From an uncultured Curvibacter sp. (GTDB lineage: Bacteria; Pseudomonadota; Gammaproteobacteria; Burkholderiales; Burkholderiaceae_C): a stretch of DNA of 64,000 bases. A program made the translations under genes and the position numbers. The stretch covers positions 1-64,000 of the forward strand of contig CAIKMN010000036.1 in the NCBI GenBank assembly GCA_903828535.1, in the 5' to 3' direction. Under the pieces are notes generated by a model that saw only the letters and a list, made by a program, of their open reading frames with translations, made no database searches and had not been told where the DNA came from. Each line of letters opens with the position of its first letter. Position 1 is the first letter of the stretch. Shown here in pieces: positions 7,678 to 17,583 of this stretch.

Positions 7678-9531
7678 ATGAATCGTTACCCGGCCTGGAA
7701 GTACGCGCTCATTTTGGTGGTGCTGTTGATTGGCGTGGTCTACACGCTGCCCAATTTTTTTGGTGAATCGCCGGCCGTCCAAGTATCGTCCGGTAAAGCC
7801 ACTTTGAAGTTGGACACCAGCACCTTGCAGCGTGTCGAAGAGGTGCTCAAAAGTGCCGACTTGAAGCCCACGGCCATCAGTTTTGACGGCAATTCCATCA
7901 AGGCGCGCTTCACGACGACCGACGAGCAGTTGAAGGCCAAAGACGCTTTGCAACGTGCCTTGATTCCCAACCTGAATGAGCCCAGCTACATCGTTGCCCT
8001 CAACCTGTTGTCGAGCACGCCGCAGTGGCTCACGTCATTGCATGCCGCACCCATGTACTTGGGTTTGGATTTGCGCGGCGGCGTTCACTTCTTGATGCAG
8101 GTTGACATGTCGGCGGCCTTGACCAAGAAGGCCGAATCGCTGTCGGGCGACATCCGCACCTTGCTGCGTGAAAAGGGCATTCGCCACAGCGGCATCAGCC
8201 GCAATGGCCAAGCGGTTGAAGTGAATGCGCGTGACGCCCAAACCGCCGAGGCCGCCAAGAATGCCATCAACGACGCCTTTCCCGACTTGAACGTGGTGCA
8301 AACACCGACCGGCGCAGAGTTCAAACTCGCTGCCACCTTGAAGCCCATCGCTGCCAGCAAAGAACAAGAGGCCGCTCTCAAGCAAAACATCAGCACACTG
8401 CACAACCGAATCAACGAACTCGGCGTGGCCGAACCGGTGATTCAGCAGCAGGGATTGGACCGCATTGTTGTGCAGTTGCCTGGGGTGCAGGACACGGCCA
8501 AGGCCAAAGACATTTTGGGCCGCACCGCCACGTTGGAAATCCGCATGGTCGACGAAAGCCCTGAGGCCCGTGGCGCTGAGCGCGGCGACGGCGCGGTGCC
8601 GTTTGGCGACGAGCGGTTTTTGGATAAAAACAGCCTGCCCGTCATCGTCAAAAAGCAAGTGCTGCTGACCGGCGACAACCTCACCGATGCCCAGCCCGGC
8701 TTTGAAAGCCAGACCCAAGAACCCACAGTCAATCTGACCTTGGACGCCAAAGGCGCCCGCATTTTCCGCGATGTCACGCGTGACAACGTGGGCAAGCGCA
8801 TGGCCATCATCTTGTTTGAAAAAGGCAAGGGCGAAGTGGTCACGGCACCGGTCATTCGCAGCGAAATCGGCGGGGGTCGTGTCCAAATTTCAGGTCGCAT
8901 GACGGCCATGGAAGCCACCGATGAATCGCTGCTGTTGCGCTCGGGCTCCCTCGCAGCCCCCATGGAAATCATCGAAGAGCAAACCATTGGCCCCACGCTG
9001 GGTGCTGAGAACATTGCCAAGGGCTTTCACAGCGTGAGCTGGGGCTTTATGGTGATCGTCATCTTCATGTGCCTTTACTACCTCGTTTTTGGGGTTATTT
9101 CCAGCGTGTCCTTGGGCGTTAACTTGCTGCTCTTGGTGGCCGTGCTGTCGATGTTGCAAGCCACGTTGACCCTGCCCGGCATTGCGGCGATGGCCTTGGC
9201 TCTGGGCATGGCGATTGACTCCAACGTGCTGATCAACGAGCGCGTGCGTGAGGAGCTGCGTCAAGGTGCGGCGCCGCAAACGGCCATCCATGCGGGTTAC
9301 GACCGCGCTTGGGCCACGATTTTGGACTCCAACATCACCACCTTGATCGCTGGTTTGGCCTTGCTGGCCTTCGGATCGGGCTCGGTGCGGGGCTTTGCAG
9401 TGGTTCACTGCATTGGCATTTTGACCTCCATGTTCTCGGCGGTTTTCTTCTCGCGTGGCTTGGTCAACCTTTGGTACGGCACCCGCAAGAAATTGAAGTC
9501 GGTGCGCATTGGCACGGTTTGGATGGGTTAA
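7678..9531 (+). CDS. secD: protein translocase subunit SecD
   Basis: 617 residues, the normal proteobacterial length. One N-terminal membrane helix (YALILVVLLIGVVYTLPNFF) is followed by a large periplasmic region that opens with the conserved LGLDLRGGVHFLMQVD motif and includes LHNRINELGVAEPVIQQQG. Five C-terminal helices include the family signature AMALALGMAIDSNVLINERV. With SecF it uses the proton gradient to pull substrates through SecYEG on the periplasmic side. It sits between yajC and secF, with three bases separating its stop from secF. Confidence 0.97.
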   Translation: MNRYPAWKYALILVVLLIGVVYTLPNFFGESPAVQVSSGKATLKLDTSTLQRVEEVLKSADLKPTAISFDGNSIKARFTTTDEQLKAKDALQRALIPNLNEPSYIVALNLLSSTPQWLTSLHAAPMYLGLDLRGGVHFLMQVDMSAALTKKAESLSGDIRTLLREKGIRHSGISRNGQAVEVNARDAQTAEAAKNAINDAFPDLNVVQTPTGAEFKLAATLKPIAASKEQEAALKQNISTLHNRINELGVAEPVIQQQGLDRIVVQLPGVQDTAKAKDILGRTATLEIRMVDESPEARGAERGDGAVPFGDERFLDKNSLPVIVKKQVLLTGDNLTDAQPGFESQTQEPTVNLTLDAKGARIFRDVTRDNVGKRMAIILFEKGKGEVVTAPVIRSEIGGGRVQISGRMTAMEATDESLLLRSGSLAAPMEIIEEQTIGPTLGAENIAKGFHSVSWGFMVIVIFMCLYYLVFGVISSVSLGVNLLLLVAVLSMLQATLTLPGIAAMALALGMAIDSNVLINERVREELRQGAAPQTAIHAGYDRAWATILDSNITTLIAGLALLAFGSGSVRGFAVVHCIGILTSMFSAVFFSRGLVNLWYGTRKKLKSVRIGTVWMG

Positions 9532-9534
9532 GTC

Positions 9535-10497
9535 ATGGAATTCTTCAAGATCAAAAAAGACATCCCCTTCATGCGCCATGCCTTGGCGTTCAATTTGGTG
9601 TCTTTGGTCACTTTTTTGTTGGCGGTGTTTTTCTTATTCAGTCGCGGTCTGCATTTGTCTGTGGAGTTCACCGGCGGCACCGTGATGCACGTCACCTACA
9701 GCCAACCGGTTGAGATTGAAGGCGTACGCAATGCCGTGACGGCCTTGGGCTACAACGATGTGCAGGTGCAAAACTTTGGCACCGCGCGTGACTTGACCAT
9801 CCGTTTGCCCGTCGTCAAAGGGGTTTCAACGGCCCAGCAAAGCGACAAGGTGATTGGGGCACTGAATGCGCTCCCCGACGCAGCGCAAAACCCGGTGACC
9901 TTGCGCAGCACCGAGTTTGTCGGTCCCCAAGTGGGCGACGAATTGGTCGAAGGCGGTTTGAAGGCGTTGGGCTTTGTGGTGCTCGGCATCATGGTTTATT
10001 TGGCCTTCCGCTTCGAATGGAAATTTGCGGTCGCCGCCATCGTCGCCAATTTGCACGACGTGGTCATCATCTTGGGATTCTTTGCCTTCTTCCAGTGGGA
10101 GTTCTCCCTGGCCGTTTTGGCCGCCGTGCTGGCCGTGCTCGGCTACTCAGTGAATGAGTCGGTTGTGATTTTTGACCGGATCCGCGAAAACTTCCGCCGC
10201 CTGCGCAAATTGAACACCGTTCAAGTCATCGACAACGCCATCACCTCCACCATCAGCCGCACCATCATCACTCACGGTTGTACGCAGGTCATGGTGCTCT
10301 CCATGTTGTTGTTTGGTGGCGAAACGCTGCATTATTTCGCCTTGGCGCTGACCATTGGGATCTGCTTTGGTATATACTCTTCGGTTTTCGTGGCGGCCGC
10401 CATCGCCATGTGGTTGGGCATCAAGCGGGAAGACTTGATCAAAGGCCCCAAGCGAGACATTGACCCCAACGACCCCAACTCAGGCGCCGTGGTTTGA
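9535..10497 (+). CDS. secF: protein translocase subunit SecF
   Basis: 320 residues. An N-terminal helix (ALAFNLVSLVTFLLAVFFLF) is followed by a periplasmic domain with LSVEFTGGTVMHV and then five helices containing VLGYSVNESVVIFDRIREN, the conserved SecF signature. It forms a complex with SecD for energised protein export. It starts at ATG 9535, three bases after the secD stop, so it is co-transcribed and probably translationally coupled. It ends five bases before the convergent dprA stop, and no obvious terminator is seen between them. Confidence 0.97.
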   Translation: MEFFKIKKDIPFMRHALAFNLVSLVTFLLAVFFLFSRGLHLSVEFTGGTVMHVTYSQPVEIEGVRNAVTALGYNDVQVQNFGTARDLTIRLPVVKGVSTAQQSDKVIGALNALPDAAQNPVTLRSTEFVGPQVGDELVEGGLKALGFVVLGIMVYLAFRFEWKFAVAAIVANLHDVVIILGFFAFFQWEFSLAVLAAVLAVLGYSVNESVVIFDRIRENFRRLRKLNTVQVIDNAITSTISRTIITHGCTQVMVLSMLLFGGETLHYFALALTIGICFGIYSSVFVAAAIAMWLGIKREDLIKGPKRDIDPNDPNSGAVV

Positions 10498-10502
10498 GGA
10501 TT

Positions 10503-11729
10503 TCAGGCCAACCCTCGGCGCTGAAAAAATCCGCCCCCCAGTGGGGCAATTTGATCGCTTAATTCCAAACGCATCAAGGCGGCTTGCAAGGCTGGCGTGG
10601 CCCAGCCGCAGCGGGCTTGTAGGGTGTCCAAATCCACCACGTCATAACCCAAAGCGGCCAGCACCGCTTGGTCAGGGTGGCTTGCCATTAACCCTTCAGT
10701 GGCCGGTTCACTGAATTTTTCAGTTGCTGTTTCACTTAATCGCGGGGGCGCCCCCTCGTTCGATGACCCGGAAGCCGGCGAAGCGACCGACAACTGGGGC
10801 AGCAAGTGCGGTAATTCATCCAAAATGTCTTGCGCTTTTTCCACCAGCTTGGCGCCTTGCTTGATCAGGGCATGACAACCCCGCGAGGTCGGTGAATGGA
10901 TCGAGCCTGGGATGGCAAAGACTTCCTTGCCCTGCTCCATGCTCAAGCGCGCGGTGACCAAAGAACCTGAAGGCAGGCCCGCTTCAACCACCAAAACGCC
11001 TTGTGAAAAGGCTGAAATCAGGCGATTTCGCTTGGGAAAATTGGCAGCCAGCGGCGGCGTACCGAGCGGATATTCACTGATCAACAGGCCTTGCTGGGCA
11101 ATGCGCTTAGCGAGTTCGCGGTGCGCTTGAGGGTAGACCTGATCGAGTCCGGTTCCGACGAAGGCCACGGTGGCCGCGCTGCCGACCGGAACGCCTTGGC
11201 TGTGGCTGCCTTGCAAGGCGCCGCGGTGCGCAGCGCCATCGATGCCGCGCGCCAATCCCGAAACGATCAGGACCCCTTTTTCCGCCAGGTGCTGTGAGAA
11301 GGCCAATGCGTTGTCGAGACCCGCTGGTGTGGGGTTGCGGCTGCCCACCACCGCCAGGGTTTTTGGATTTTGCAGGGCCGCAAAGGCCGCGGGCGCCCCC
11401 AGAGCGTGAATCAACAAAGGGGGATCGTCCAAATTCAAAAATGCAGAGGGATAAAGCGGGTCGCCCAAGGTGATGACGGCCCGGTGTTGTCGGGGCGTTG
11501 CGGCGTCGAGCCAAGTCAGGGTGCGTGACAGCAGGCCGTCCCACAAAGGGGGCACTTGCAACAGGCTTTCTGTTTGACGCGGACTGACCACGAGACGCAA
11601 GGCAGCGGACGACGCCGCAAACAGGGCTTCAACGTGCCCAAAAACACGCAGCAACTCGTAAGCGCTGACAGGGCCAATACCGGGCGTCAGGATCAGGCGC
11701 AGCCAGGCCCCCAATTCGTCGCGGGTCAT
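10503..11729 (-). CDS. dprA: DNA-processing protein DprA/Smf
   Basis: 408 residues from ATG 11729 (MTRDELGAWLRLILTPGIGP). A longer frame to 11903 is possible, but its first 58 residues look non-native. An N-terminal HhH/SAM-like region is followed by the Rossmann-fold DprA domain with VVGSRNPTPAGLDNA, the phosphate-binding IVSGLARGIDGAAHRGAL and FPKRNRLIS. A C-terminal winged-helix (VVDLDTLQARCGW to QIAPLGGGFFQRR) follows after a variable Ser/Glu-rich linker. DprA protects incoming single-stranded DNA and loads RecA in natural transformation. It is transcribed divergently from def, as in many proteobacteria. Confidence 0.93.
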   Translation of the reverse strand: MTRDELGAWLRLILTPGIGPVSAYELLRVFGHVEALFAASSAALRLVVSPRQTESLLQVPPLWDGLLSRTLTWLDAATPRQHRAVITLGDPLYPSAFLNLDDPPLLIHALGAPAAFAALQNPKTLAVVGSRNPTPAGLDNALAFSQHLAEKGVLIVSGLARGIDGAAHRGALQGSHSQGVPVGSAATVAFVGTGLDQVYPQAHRELAKRIAQQGLLISEYPLGTPPLAANFPKRNRLISAFSQGVLVVEAGLPSGSLVTARLSMEQGKEVFAIPGSIHSPTSRGCHALIKQGAKLVEKAQDILDELPHLLPQLSVASPASGSSNEGAPPRLSETATEKFSEPATEGLMASHPDQAVLAALGYDVVDLDTLQARCGWATPALQAALMRLELSDQIAPLGGGFFQRRGLA

Positions 11730-11927
11730 GGGCAGAGGGGTGGCCGTTGTCGTGCAAGTGGGCGTACAGGGTGAGGACAAGACCGGCCTATCATGGGAAG
11801 CGTTGCATGGGTTGCATTGGGCCTCAAGGTCGCCTATTTGTCCGGCACCTGGGGTTGAGCGGTTGGCTTTGGGGGCCAAAAGCCGCGAAAATAGAGCCTT
11901 CACAGGAATTACCCTCGTTGGTTTGTC

Positions 11928-12437
11928 ATGGCCCTACTGCCCATTCTTTGTTATCCCGATGCCCGCTTGCACAAAGTTGCCAAGCCGGTGACCCAATTTG
12001 ATGCTTCTCTGCAAACCCAAATCGACCACATGTTTGAAACCATGTACGACGCCAAAGGGGTGGGCTTGGCGGCGACCCAGGTTGACTTTCACCACCGACT
12101 CATCGTCATCGATGTGTCCGAAGAGCACGACCAGCCTTTGGTTGTGATTAACCCCGAAGTGGTTTGGGCCAGTGAAGAAAAAACCGTGGCCGAAGAAGGC
12201 TGCTTGTCGGTGCCAGGTATTTACGACGGTGTTGAGCGTCCCAGCCAGGTTCGAATCAAGGCGCAAGATGGCCAAGGGCAGTGGCGTGAAATAGAGGCCG
12301 ATGGCTTGCTCGCGGTATGTATTCAACACGAAATGGACCACTTGATGGGCAAAGTCTTTGTTGACTATTTGTCGTCCTTGAAGCGCAATCGAATCAAAAC
12401 CAAGATGCTCAAATTACAGCGCGAGTCGGAAAAATGA
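11928..12437 (+). CDS. def: peptide deformylase
   Basis: 169 residues. All three deformylase motifs are present: GVGLAATQ (about residues 44-51), EGCLSVPG with the metal-binding Cys, and QHEMDHLMG with the HExxH-type His/Glu ligands. It removes the N-formyl group from nascent proteins using Fe2+ or Zn2+. It is the first gene of def-fmt-azlC-azlD; its TGA overlaps the ATG of fmt (ATGA at 12434-12437). Its 5' end lies 198 bases from the divergent dprA start. That gap contains a GGCTTT/AAAGCC inverted repeat near 11865-11885, and I see no clear promoter in it. Confidence 0.97.
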   Translation: MALLPILCYPDARLHKVAKPVTQFDASLQTQIDHMFETMYDAKGVGLAATQVDFHHRLIVIDVSEEHDQPLVVINPEVVWASEEKTVAEEGCLSVPGIYDGVERPSQVRIKAQDGQGQWREIEADGLLAVCIQHEMDHLMGKVFVDYLSSLKRNRIKTKMLKLQRESEK

Positions 12438-13498
12438 GCCCTCAGCGCCTGATTTTTGCGGGCACGCCCGAGTTTGCCAAGGTGGCGGTGGCGGCCTTGC
12501 ACGCCGCTGGGCACGAGGTGGCTTTGGTATTGACCCAGCCTGATCGTCCGGCGGGTCGTGGCATGAAATTGCAGGCCTCACCGGTCAAGCAATGGGCGCT
12601 GGCGCATCAGGTCCCGGTGGCCCAACCCCGGAGCCTGCGCTTGGATGGCAAATTCCCGGGCGAAGCCGCCGAAGGCCGTGTTGCGATTGAAGCCGCAAGA
12701 GACGCAGGGGCCACCACGATGGTGGTCGCTGCCTACGGCTTGATCCTGCCGCAATGGGTCTTGGACACCGTGAGTTGCTTGAACATCCACGCCTCGTTGT
12801 TGCCGCGTTGGCGCGGCGCCGCACCGATTCACCGCGCCATTGAAGCGGGCGACGCCCAAACCGGCGTGACCATCATGCAAATGGCGTTGGGTTTGGACAC
12901 GGGACCGATGTGGCGGATGCAAGCGCTGGACATCTTGCCAGACGACACCACCACCAGTTTGCACGACAAACTGGCCGATTTGGGCGGCCAACTCATGGTG
13001 CAGGCACTGGCGGATTTTCGGCAAGGCGCTGCGCCTGATCAGCCCACGCCCCAACCCGAAGAAGGCGTTTGTTACGCCCACAAAATTGATAAAGCCGAGG
13101 CCCCCATCGATTGGTCCTTGCCCGCCGAAACCATTGCCCGCCGCCTGCGGGCCTTCGACCCCTTTCCAGGCGCACAAACCCAATTGGGGGAAGAAACCAT
13201 CAAAGTCTGGCAAGGCCAAGCGGTGCGCTCGGTCGGCACCGGGGTTGGCTTGGATGCAGGTCTGGGTGCAGGTCTCGGTGCAGGGCGGGCGCCACTCGAG
13301 AAGCCAAGGGCGGGTCAAATTTTGGTCGCCGATGAATTGGGTGTTTGGGTGCAGTGCGGCGAAGGTGTTTTGAAGCTCTCGCAACTCCAACGGGCGGGCG
13401 GTAAACGCTTGTCCGTGTCTGAATTTATGCGCGGCTTTCCTTTGCAGGCCGGCCAGGTTTTGGGGCCTGCAAATGAGCGGGTTGTGAGCGCACCGTGA
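12434..13498 (+). CDS. fmt: methionyl-tRNA formyltransferase
   Basis: 354 residues, rather longer than the usual 310-320. The N-terminal formyltransferase domain starts [19 protein letters not shown] and has the folate-site motif [20 protein letters not shown] and ITIMQ-like [15 protein letters not shown]. The C-terminal OB-like domain includes [12 protein letters not shown] and ends SEFMRGF. It formylates initiator Met-tRNA, paired with the deformylase before it. The extra length comes partly from a Gly/Ala/Leu insert, [15 protein letters not shown] (about residues 270-284), written in DNA as imperfect GGTGCAGGTCT repeats at about 13250-13290. It overlaps both neighbours by four bases. Confidence 0.96.
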   Translation: MSPQRLIFAGTPEFAKVAVAALHAAGHEVALVLTQPDRPAGRGMKLQASPVKQWALAHQVPVAQPRSLRLDGKFPGEAAEGRVAIEAARDAGATTMVVAAYGLILPQWVLDTVSCLNIHASLLPRWRGAAPIHRAIEAGDAQTGVTIMQMALGLDTGPMWRMQALDILPDDTTTSLHDKLADLGGQLMVQALADFRQGAAPDQPTPQPEEGVCYAHKIDKAEAPIDWSLPAETIARRLRAFDPFPGAQTQLGEETIKVWQGQAVRSVGTGVGLDAGLGAGLGAGRAPLEKPRAGQILVADELGVWVQCGEGVLKLSQLQRAGGKRLSVSEFMRGFPLQAGQVLGPANERVVSAP

Positions 13499-14289
13499 TT
13501 TGGCAGCGCCACTTGCACCGCCGCCCCGAGTTTCTGGAAGGGGTGCGCAGCATGCTGCCGCAAGTGCCTGGCCTGATGGCTTGGGGTTTGATGACGGGCG
13601 TGGCTTCGGTTCACACCGGACTTAATTTTTTCGACGCGACTTTGATGGCGTTGCTTGTCTACGCGGGCAGTTCGCAACTCTCGGCCCTGCCTTTGATGGC
13701 GGCTGGCGCCCCTGCTTGGGTGATTTTGGCGACCGCCTTTTGTGTCAACTTGCGCTTTGTGGTGTTCAGTTTGCACCTGCGTGAATACCTGATGCACCTG
13801 ACCCGCTGGCAACGGATGAGCCTGTGCTATTTCACCACCGACCTGAGTTATGTGTTGTTCATCCAGCGCTTCCCAGAGCCCGCCAAAGACACCGAGAAAC
13901 GGCAACAAGAGGTGGCGTTTTTAGCCGGTAACAGCTTTGTCGCTTGGGCGGGTTGGATCGCCGCCATTTTGTTGGGCGTTGTCCTTGCGCAATGGATCCC
14001 AGAGGCTTGGGGACTGGGCTTCGCGGGCAGTCTGTGTTTGCTGGGTATTTTGTGTTCCTTGCTGAGCACAAAGCTGCGTTTCTTTGCCGCCGTGTTGGGC
14101 GCGTTCTTGGCCACTTGGGCCTATCACCTGCCGCTCAAGTTGAACATCTTGTTGGCCATTGGCGGCGTGATGTTGTTCTGTTGGATGGCCCAATCCGCGG
14201 TGGAACGCTGGCAATACGGGCAAAAAGCAAATGATGAAGGCGAGGCAAGCCAGGCACCTCAACCCGATTCACCGGAGGGTCGATCATGA
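13495..14289 (+). CDS. azlC: AzlC family branched-chain amino acid exporter, large subunit
   Basis: 264 residues from GTG 13495, overlapping the fmt stop as GTGA. Five or more hydrophobic helices are visible. The AzlC signature [21 protein letters not shown] is followed by [20 protein letters not shown] and [18 protein letters not shown]. AzlC with AzlD forms an exporter for branched-chain amino acids and analogues (LIV-E family). The four-base overlap with azlD (ATGA at 14286-14289) indicates coupled synthesis of the two subunits. The link to def-fmt is positional only. Confidence 0.9.
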   Translation: MIWQRHLHRRPEFLEGVRSMLPQVPGLMAWGLMTGVASVHTGLNFFDATLMALLVYAGSSQLSALPLMAAGAPAWVILATAFCVNLRFVVFSLHLREYLMHLTRWQRMSLCYFTTDLSYVLFIQRFPEPAKDTEKRQQEVAFLAGNSFVAWAGWIAAILLGVVLAQWIPEAWGLGFAGSLCLLGILCSLLSTKLRFFAAVLGAFLATWAYHLPLKLNILLAIGGVMLFCWMAQSAVERWQYGQKANDEGEASQAPQPDSPEGRS

Positions 14290-14663
14290 GTGGATGGGGT
14301 GACTGGAGTGGGTGGGTTGGCATGAACGGGGACGCTGCAGAAGCTTGGCGTTTGGGCGTGATTGTGGGCTTGGCCGTGATCACGGTTTTGTCGAGGTCTT
14401 TTTTTCTGATTCTCAATCGGCCTTGGCGCTTGCCGAAATGGTTGCACCAATGCCTGCCCTTTGCGCCGATTGCGGCCTTGTCGGGCGTCATCCTGCCCGA
14501 CATGTTGATGCACCATGGAGAGTGGGTGCTGACGGCAACCGACGCCCGTTGGTATGCCGCTGTTGCCGCCGCTGCGGTTTATTTTTGGCGGCGCAATGTC
14601 TTGCACTGCATTTTGCTGGGCATGGCCATTTATTTACCATTGCACTTGGTTTGGGGCTGGTGA
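14286..14663 (+). CDS. azlD: AzlD family branched-chain amino acid exporter, small subunit
   Basis: 125 residues with four hydrophobic helices, including LGVIVGLAVITVLSRSFFLIL and the conserved WLHQCLPFAPIAALSGVILPD. Length and pattern fit AzlD, the small partner of AzlC. It is the last gene of the coupled def-fmt-azlC-azlD series. The 76 bases that follow hold a small perfect palindrome (AATTCG-TTT-CGAATT, 14689-14703) followed by a T-rich stretch, possibly a weak transcription end before pgk. Confidence 0.88.
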   Translation: MSGWGDWSGWVGMNGDAAEAWRLGVIVGLAVITVLSRSFFLILNRPWRLPKWLHQCLPFAPIAALSGVILPDMLMHHGEWVLTATDARWYAAVAAAAVYFWRRNVLHCILLGMAIYLPLHLVWGW

Positions 14664-14739
14664 TTCTGGTGCTGGGGCCGCCCCTTAAAATTCGTTTCGA
14701 ATTCAGATTCTTTTTCATTTTTAATTACTTTTAAACCCC

Positions 14740-15933
14740 ATGAACGTCATCCGATTTTCTGACCTGTGCGCCAGCGGCCAAGTTCGCGGCCAGCGGGTAT
14801 TCATCCGCGCCGATTTGAACGTCCCTCAAGACGACACCGGCCACATCACCGAAGACACCCGCATCCGCGCCAGCGTGCCTTGCATCCAGATGGCGCTCGA
14901 CGCCGGGGCCGCGGTCATGGTGACTTCTCATTTGGGCCGCCCCACCGAGGGCGAATTCAAGCCCGAAGACTCTTTGGCTCCGGTGGCCAAGCGTTTGGGC
15001 GAGTTGTTGGGCCGCGAAGTGCCCGTGGTGGCCCATTGGATCGACGGCGTTGCGGTCGCGCCCGGCCAGTTGGTCATGCTGGAAAACTGCCGCCTCAACG
15101 TGGGAGAAAAGAAAAACACAGAGCCCTTGGCGCGACAACTGGCCGCCTTGTGCGACATCTTTGTGCACGACGCGTTTGGTACAGCCCACCGCGCTGAAGG
15201 AAGCACCTACGGCATCGCCCAGTACGCGCCCGTGGCTTGCGCAGGCCCCTTGCTGGCGGCAGAAATTGACGCCATTACGAAGGCCCTGGCCCAACCCAAA
15301 CGCCCGTTGGCGGCGATTGTGGCGGGCAGCAAAGTCAGCACCAAGTTGACCATTTTGCAAAGCCTGGCGAAAAACGTCGACCAACTGATTGTCGGTGGCG
15401 GTATTGCCAATACCTTCATGTTGGCGGCGGGGATGAAAATCGGCAAAAGCCTGGCCGAAGCCGACTTGGTTGGCGAAGCCAAAGCCGTCATTGAGGCCAT
15501 GAAAGCGCGTGGCGCCGAAGTCCCGATCCCGACCGATGTCGTGACCGCCAAAACCTTTGCCATCGACGCGCCTGCGACGGTTAAAAAAGCCACCGAGGTG
15601 GCCGACGACGATTTGATTTTGGACATTGGCCCCGAGACCGCTGCCAAATTGGCGGCTCAGCTCAAAACGGCGGGCACCATCGTTTGGAATGGCCCGGTGG
15701 GGGTGTTTGAATTCCCGGCTTTTGAAAATGGCACCAAAGTGGTGGCGCAGGCCATCGCTGATTCGTCGGCTTTCAGCATAGCCGGCGGTGGCGATACGCT
15801 GGCTGCGATCGCCAAGTACGGCATCGAAAAGCAAATGGGTTACATCTCAACCGGCGGCGGTGCCTTCTTGGAAGTGTTGGAAGGCAAGACCTTGCCCGCC
15901 TTTGAGATTCTGCAAAAACGTGCCGCCAAGTAA
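14740..15933 (+). CDS. pgk: phosphoglycerate kinase
   Basis: 397 residues, the normal length. The N-terminal signature [13 protein letters not shown] is followed by the substrate-site [13 protein letters not shown] and [13 protein letters not shown]. Mid-protein [14 protein letters not shown] and the nucleotide-binding C-terminal [18 protein letters not shown] with [11 protein letters not shown] and [14 protein letters not shown] are all present. It interconverts 1,3-bisphosphoglycerate and 3-phosphoglycerate with ATP formation. It lies upstream of pyk, 126 bases apart. The gapA and tkt genes are on the other strand about 12 kb away, so glycolytic genes are split into two clusters here. Confidence 0.98.
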   Translation: MNVIRFSDLCASGQVRGQRVFIRADLNVPQDDTGHITEDTRIRASVPCIQMALDAGAAVMVTSHLGRPTEGEFKPEDSLAPVAKRLGELLGREVPVVAHWIDGVAVAPGQLVMLENCRLNVGEKKNTEPLARQLAALCDIFVHDAFGTAHRAEGSTYGIAQYAPVACAGPLLAAEIDAITKALAQPKRPLAAIVAGSKVSTKLTILQSLAKNVDQLIVGGGIANTFMLAAGMKIGKSLAEADLVGEAKAVIEAMKARGAEVPIPTDVVTAKTFAIDAPATVKKATEVADDDLILDIGPETAAKLAAQLKTAGTIVWNGPVGVFEFPAFENGTKVVAQAIADSSAFSIAGGGDTLAAIAKYGIEKQMGYISTGGGAFLEVLEGKTLPAFEILQKRAAK

Positions 15934-16017
15934 AACCAGACCAGTGCCACCAAGCCAGTGCCCACCTCAGACCCAGCCCCTGTACTCCCTGCCGGCGGTT
16001 TAAGTAACTTTTAATTC

Positions 16018-16042
16018 AAGTTTCGTGTAAAAATAGAAACTT
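16018..16042 (+). promoter_or_regulatory. inverted repeat just upstream of pyk
   Basis: AAGTTTC (16018-16024), 11-base AT-rich loop, GAAACTT (16036-16042), ending about eight bases before the AGGAG ribosome site of pyk. It may be an operator or a leader hairpin. The surrounding bases (16008-16045) are very AT-rich compared with the rest and are a likely promoter zone. Confidence 0.4.
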
Positions 16043-16059
16043 AATTACAAGGAGACAGC

Positions 16060-17496
<1,437 letters not shown>

Positions 17497-17512
17497 AAAA
17501 CGCAACAAGGTT

Positions 17513-17539
17513 AAAAAAGGGGCTCACGGGAGCCCCTTT
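17513..17539 (+). terminator. Rho-independent terminator of pyk
   Basis: AAAAAA, stem GGGGCTC (17519-17525), loop ACGG, stem GAGCCCC (17530-17536), then TTTCTGTT. It closes pyk and, with A tracts upstream, could also act on the convergent topB transcript. Confidence 0.85.
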
Positions 17540-17583
17540 CTGTTCCCTCTTGATGATTTCGCTTGGCGCTCGGTCTGGGTCCT

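Noticed and set aside
8035-8886. 283-codon open frame antisense to secD
   Set aside because: Overlaps conserved SecD; odd composition; a codon-bias artefact.
11730-11903. N-terminal extension of DprA by 58 residues
   Set aside because: Cys/Thr/Pro-rich with no family similarity; ATG 11729 gives the normal DprA start.
14731-15834. 367-codon open frame antisense to pgk
   Set aside because: Entirely opposite a conserved pgk with all motifs; no ribosome site or recognisable domain.
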